From: an uncultured Collinsella sp.
GTDB lineage: Bacteria > Actinomycetota > Coriobacteriia > Coriobacteriales > Coriobacteriaceae
Direction of reading: 5' to 3'
Length of the DNA stretch: 9,251 bases
Assembly (NCBI GenBank): GCA_937926755.1
Contig: CALBBA010000310.1
Span: 1-9,251 of the forward strand
The stretch's first letter is position 1, and each line of letters opens with the position of its first letter. A program made the position numbers and the translations under genes. Shown here in pieces: positions 7,142-9,251 of this stretch. The notes beneath the pieces are model-generated. The model searched no databases and was not told the DNA's origin. It saw only the letters and a list, made by a program, of their open reading frames with translations.

Positions 7142-7452
7142 TACTCGCTCTCCCCCTCTCCCAAAATGGACGGCACGCGGAAGTAGCGCTCACGCGCGCT
7201 GCCGGCGTTTTCGAGCGCAACGTCGAGCGGCAGATCGCGCTCGGGCTCGCGCAGGTCATCGCCCATCACGTTGGACAGGCTTCCGATGGGATGGAACGTG
7301 GGCTCCACGTCGGGTAAGTCATATTGCAAGACGGGCTCGAGCATCTGGACGGCGTCGTTCATGTAGGACGTCATCTGGGTGAGCTCGTCATCGGTCAGTG
7401 CGATTTTTGCGTACTCGGCGATGCCGCGCACGTCTTTCTCGCTGAGTGCCAT
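7141..7452 (-). CDS. gatC: Aspartyl/glutamyl-tRNA amidotransferase subunit C
   Basis: GatC is a small belt-like subunit that wraps around GatA and GatB and helps the complex assemble. The 103-residue product has the family form: MALSEKDVRGIAEYAKIALT, then a helix, then a proline-rich middle (LPDVEPTFHP) and a C-terminal DLREPERDLPLDVALENAG followed by RYFRVPSILG. I chose the ATG at 7452 because AAGGGAG lies about 5 bases upstream and the candidate -10 at 7488-7493 leaves a leader of about 28 bases. The in-frame ATG at 7470 would add six residues but has no ribosome site and almost no leader. It is the first gene of the operon and overlaps gatA by one base. Confidence 0.95.
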   Translation of the reverse strand: MALSEKDVRGIAEYAKIALTDDELTQMTSYMNDAVQMLEPVLQYDLPDVEPTFHPIGSLSNVMGDDLREPERDLPLDVALENAGSARERYFRVPSILGEGESE

Positions 7453-7487
7453 AGGCGCTCCCTTCCGCATAACAGATAAACCGCTCT

Positions 7488-7493
7488 AGTATA
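7488..7493 (-). promoter_or_regulatory. Candidate -10 element of the gatCAB promoter
   Basis: TATACT on the minus strand matches the -10 consensus at five of six positions and lies about 36 bases before the chosen gatC start. A -35 at 17-base spacing (7511-7516, TGCTCC) is poor, so the promoter may be weak, use different spacing or need an activator. Confidence 0.45.
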
Positions 7494-7587
7494 CAAGGCA
7501 ACGCCGGCTTGGAGCAGGCGCTTTACCCAAATGCAGCGAAAACGTAACGAGGACGGCGGTTGGCAGGCTGCGGGCCGGCGGTTCTTC

Positions 7588-7638
7588 AGCGAAACCGCAC
7601 CGTCCATAGCGAAAACCGTCTCGTCCACAACGAAAAGC
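7588..7638. repeat. Degenerate tandem repeat, about 2.5 units of 20-21 bp
   Basis: Unit 1 (7588-7607) starts AGCGAAACCG and ends CGTCCAT. Unit 2 (7608-7628) starts AGCGAAAACCG and ends CGTCCAC. A partial third unit (7629-7638) reads AACGAAAAGC. A related AGCGAAAACG also lies at 7534-7543. The repeat lies upstream of the gat promoter and beside the inverted repeat at 7638-7694. It could be a protein-binding array or a relic of a dispersed repeat; it does not look coding. Confidence 0.5.
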
Positions 7639-7694
7639 ATCACAGCATTCGACGCTTTTCGTCAAAATCGAGATTTTCATCGAATGTTGTGATG
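7638..7694. repeat. 15-bp inverted repeat around an inner palindrome
   Basis: CATCACAGCATTCGA (7638-7652) is the reverse complement of 7680-7694 with one mismatch. Inside lies AAAATC-GA-GATTTT (7664-7677), a separate palindrome, and a GACG/CGTC pair. No T run fits an intrinsic terminator. It lies between the sortase stop and the gat promoter, with no gene of its own. A dispersed intergenic repeat is the likeliest reading. Confidence 0.65.
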
Positions 7695-7709
7695 GTTTGG
7701 AAGCCCCGG

Positions 7710-7742
7710 CCACCACAAAGGTGACTGTCCCCATTGTGGTGG
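7710..7742. repeat. 33-bp near-perfect palindrome downstream of the sortase gene
   Basis: CCACCACAA (7710-7718) pairs exactly with TTGTGGTGG (7734-7742), and the fold continues through GG/CC and GAC/GTC to a single-base centre at 7726, with an A-A mismatch and one wobble. The core GGTGACTGTCCCC recalls REP-like dispersed palindromes known in other bacteria, but I cannot test copy number here. It begins 15 bases past the sortase stop and could stabilise the message end; it has no U tract on either strand. Confidence 0.6.
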
Positions 7743-7756
7743 TTCTGAACGATGCC

Positions 7757-8695
7757 CTATGCCGAGGCCTTGGCCTTGCGGCGCTTGCGGACCGTGTGGA
7801 TCACGATGTCCAGCAGCAACAGCACAATGGCCACGACCACGATGAGCACGGCAAACTCGCGCTTGCCCCAGTGGCGGCCGGCCAGCGACTTTTGCTTGTC
7901 GACATCCTTCTTGTTGTACTTGGTGCGCACGCAATGCACCAGCAGGCGATGGTCGTTCACGCCGTAGGGCGTGCAGGTGACGAGCGTCACCTTGTCGGCG
8001 CCGGGCTCGATGGTCAGCGACTCCATCTCCTCGGGCAGCACGACCTCGGAGTCCACCATCTTGTAGGCGAGCGTCTTGTTCATGGTGTGCAGCAGCACCA
8101 GGTCGCCGGGCTCCAGCGAATGGATGTCGTCGAACATGCTCAGGTTGCGCATGCCCGAGTGCGCGGTAAGCACGCAATGCGTCGAGGTGCCGCCCACCGG
8201 CAGGCTCGTGCCCTCCAGGTGGCCGACGCCCGCCATAAGGACTTCTTCGCTCGTGCCGTGGTAGATGGGCATGCTCACGTCAATGGAGGGGATCTCGACC
8301 CAGCTCATCATGGGGTCGCGGTCAAAGATGAGCTGCTGAGCGTAGGGCTCAATCTGGTCGGCGGGAAGCTCGGTGGCCTCGCCGGCAAGTTGCTCGTTAT
8401 AGGAGCGCGCCTGCAACAGGATGCGCTCGCGCTCCTCTTCGGAGAGCGCGTCCACCGTGCTGGACACGGTGCTGATCTGGTTGAACACGCCCGAGGCCTC
8501 GAGCCGGTCCAAGATCCACGGCCAGATCATAAGGCCCACGCCAATAAGGATGATGACGATGGTGATGAGCCGATCGGCCCAGCGCGGCAGCCGCTTGCGA
8601 CGGCGCTTGGGCTTTTGTTGAGGTTTGGGCTGAGGGCTTGAGCCACCGTTGGCCGCGGCGTTATTGCTCTTCATATGTTTGGCGCCCTGCACCAT
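7757..8695 (-). CDS. Class C-type sortase (membrane transpeptidase)
   Basis: Class C sortases join pilin subunits covalently at the outer face of the membrane. The 312-residue protein has a basic proline/lysine-rich start (21-38) and a first membrane helix at about 43-61. The sortase core runs from about 132 to 260, and a second membrane helix lies at 281-299 before a KRRKAK tail; two membrane anchors are typical of class C. Catalytic residues are His179 (TAHSG), Cys241 (TLVTCTPYGV) and Arg250 (NDHRLLV). PIYHGTSEEVLMAGVGHLEGTSLP is typical of the class. The usual Asp-Pro-aromatic lid is not in its normal form: the candidates are Glu116-Pro-Tyr or Asp127-Pro-Met. The ATG at 8695 has GAGGAG about 9 bases upstream; an ATG seven codons later lacks one. 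No LPXTG pilin gene is visible nearby. Confidence 0.93.
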   Translation of the reverse strand: MVQGAKHMKSNNAAANGGSSPQPKPQQKPKRRRKRLPRWADRLITIVIILIGVGLMIWPWILDRLEASGVFNQISTVSSTVDALSEEERERILLQARSYNEQLAGEATELPADQIEPYAQQLIFDRDPMMSWVEIPSIDVSMPIYHGTSEEVLMAGVGHLEGTSLPVGGTSTHCVLTAHSGMRNLSMFDDIHSLEPGDLVLLHTMNKTLAYKMVDSEVVLPEEMESLTIEPGADKVTLVTCTPYGVNDHRLLVHCVRTKYNKKDVDKQKSLAGRHWGKREFAVLIVVVAIVLLLLDIVIHTVRKRRKAKASA

Positions 8696-8733
8696 CGCCA
8701 GTCACTCCTCTACAGCTCAAGTTGTCTAAACAA

Positions 8734-8739
8734 ATAATA
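8734..8739 (-). promoter_or_regulatory. Candidate -10 element of the sortase gene
   Basis: TATTAT on the minus strand lies about 38 bases before the sortase ATG in the only A/T-rich part of the 122-bp spacer. No good -35 is found at 16-18 bases, and a small TTGT-ctaa-ACAA dyad (8722-8733) adjoins it on the downstream side. This is a weak call. Confidence 0.3.
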
Positions 8740-8817
8740 GCCGATTCGCGAGCCCATACCCCGGACAACGCAGCCAGGACCGAAACACCGCCTACGGTCC
8801 GAATTCTTGGAGACCTT

Positions 8818-9251
8818 CTACAGCGCTTCCCGCCATGGATATTCCTTTCCAAACATGTGATCGAGTTCAAGCTGAATTCGCTCATCGTCGATTGCCGCCA
8901 AAGATAGCGCAAGTGAAATGTCGTCGATACGGGAGGACTCGGCAAACACAGGCGCATAGCGCCACACTTGGATCATCGCCGTTTCGTTGTCTGGCAGCTC
9001 CCCGTCTGCGACTTCAAGGTCACGCAGGTCACGCCATGCACTTCTTAAGACGGCCTTTTGCTCTATGCCCGGCGCAGCGAGCATCGAACGCGTAGCGAGC
9101 GCCGTCTCCCCAGCGTCAGCGAGACAGTCGACCTGTGGTGCCTTCCTTGCAAAAATAACCTTTGAGACAGGCGAGGAAAGCTCTGCCATGTGCTCACTGA
9201 GCAGAAGATCCACGGCAACGGGAAACACAATGACACGTCGTTCGCGCCGCT
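8818..9251 (-). CDS. Unrecognised protein, C-terminal part (partial)
   Basis: The frame is open from a TAG at 8818-8820 to the right edge, at least 144 codons. A GTG at 9228 could be a start, but the frame continues upstream (ERRVIVFPVAVDLLL) without a stop, so the real start is probably off the window. Visible segments are an apolar stretch FPVAVDLLLSEHMAELSSP, the segment CLADAGETALATRSMLA, an acidic middle (ADGELPDNETAMIQVWRY) and a C-terminal RIDDISLALSLAAIDDERIQ. There are no membrane helices or catalytic motifs I can name. The tail resembles what I recall of C-terminal domains in some winged-helix regulators, a weak memory-based hint. It lies 122 bp upstream of the sortase on the same strand, so co-transcription is possible but not shown. 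Confidence 0.6.
   Translation of the reverse strand, partial: RRERRVIVFPVAVDLLLSEHMAELSSPVSKVIFARKAPQVDCLADAGETALATRSMLAAPGIEQKAVLRSAWRDLRDLEVADGELPDNETAMIQVWRYAPVFAESSRIDDISLALSLAAIDDERIQLELDHMFGKEYPWREAL

Noticed and set aside
5993..7186. A 397-residue plus-strand open frame across gatA and the end of gatC
   Set aside because: It is antisense to an intact gatA with its full catalytic triad, with low-complexity composition and no recognisable domain.
7588..7638. Possible CRISPR array from the 20-21 bp repeats
   Set aside because: The units are directly adjacent with no spacers, diverge from each other, and no cas gene is present.
7699..7708. GGAAGCCCCG here is shared with the arms of the long hairpin near gatB
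   Set aside because: Only 10 GC-rich bases match and the flanks differ, so chance is the simplest explanation.
7486..7734. An 82-residue minus-strand frame in the gat-sortase spacer
   Set aside because: It runs through the tandem and inverted repeats, has no good ribosome site, and looks like translated repeat.
7697..8641. A 314-residue plus-strand open frame across the sortase
   Set aside because: It is rich in His/Val/Gly/Ala and antisense to a sortase with intact His, Cys and Arg; it is a shadow.
8777..8800. GGACCG/CGGTCC stem between the sortase and the upstream gene
   Set aside because: A 6-bp stem with a 12-base loop and no T run is too weak to call a terminator.

Overview
The window looks like the chromosome of a high-GC, Gram-positive gut actinobacterium of the class Coriobacteriia, most likely Collinsella or a close relative. 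The basis is the GC-rich codon use, a complete gatCAB operon, a class C-type sortase, a DUF4143 ATPase and a heterodimer-type ABC exporter paired with an AraC regulator. The genus is an inference from protein style, not a database result.

Layout from left to right. (1) 1-1051, minus: membrane domain of an ABC exporter half-transporter, cut by the window edge before its ATPase domain. (2) 1052-1165: a short divergent spacer with two overlapping candidate promoters, then 1166-2170, plus: an AraC-family regulator with a TTG start, which probably controls the transporter. (3) 2235-3599, minus: an AAA+/DUF4143 ATPase that is visibly less GC-rich than its neighbours and is probably an accessory gene. 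(4) 3600-3950: a 351-bp gene-free stretch packed with dyad symmetry. It holds a 75-bp palindromic element just upstream of the ATPase gene, a strong minus-strand terminator (3730-3756), and a 143-bp nested hairpin with perfect 41-bp arms (3802-3944) that begins 7 bases past the gatB stop codon. (5) 3951-7452, minus: gatC-gatA-gatB, the tRNA-dependent amidotransferase, each gene overlapping the next by one base (TAATG). GatB carries a lineage-type insertion of about 60 residues. (6) 7453-7756: a gene-free stretch of about 300 bp holding the gat promoter, degenerate tandem repeats, a 15-bp inverted repeat and a 33-bp palindrome. (7) 7757-8695, minus: a class C-type sortase with no pilin gene in view. 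(8) 8818-9251, minus: C-terminal part of an unrecognised protein, cut by the right edge.

The gat genes are one translationally coupled housekeeping unit. The AraC gene and the transporter form a plausible regulator-target pair. The sortase would act at the cell surface on substrates encoded elsewhere. The most unusual DNA is in the two intergenic regions, 3600-3950 and 7500-7756. I see no CRISPR array, tRNA, rRNA, transposase or clear phage gene. No single novel multi-gene system is evident; the best leads are the structured intergenic elements and the GatB insertion.
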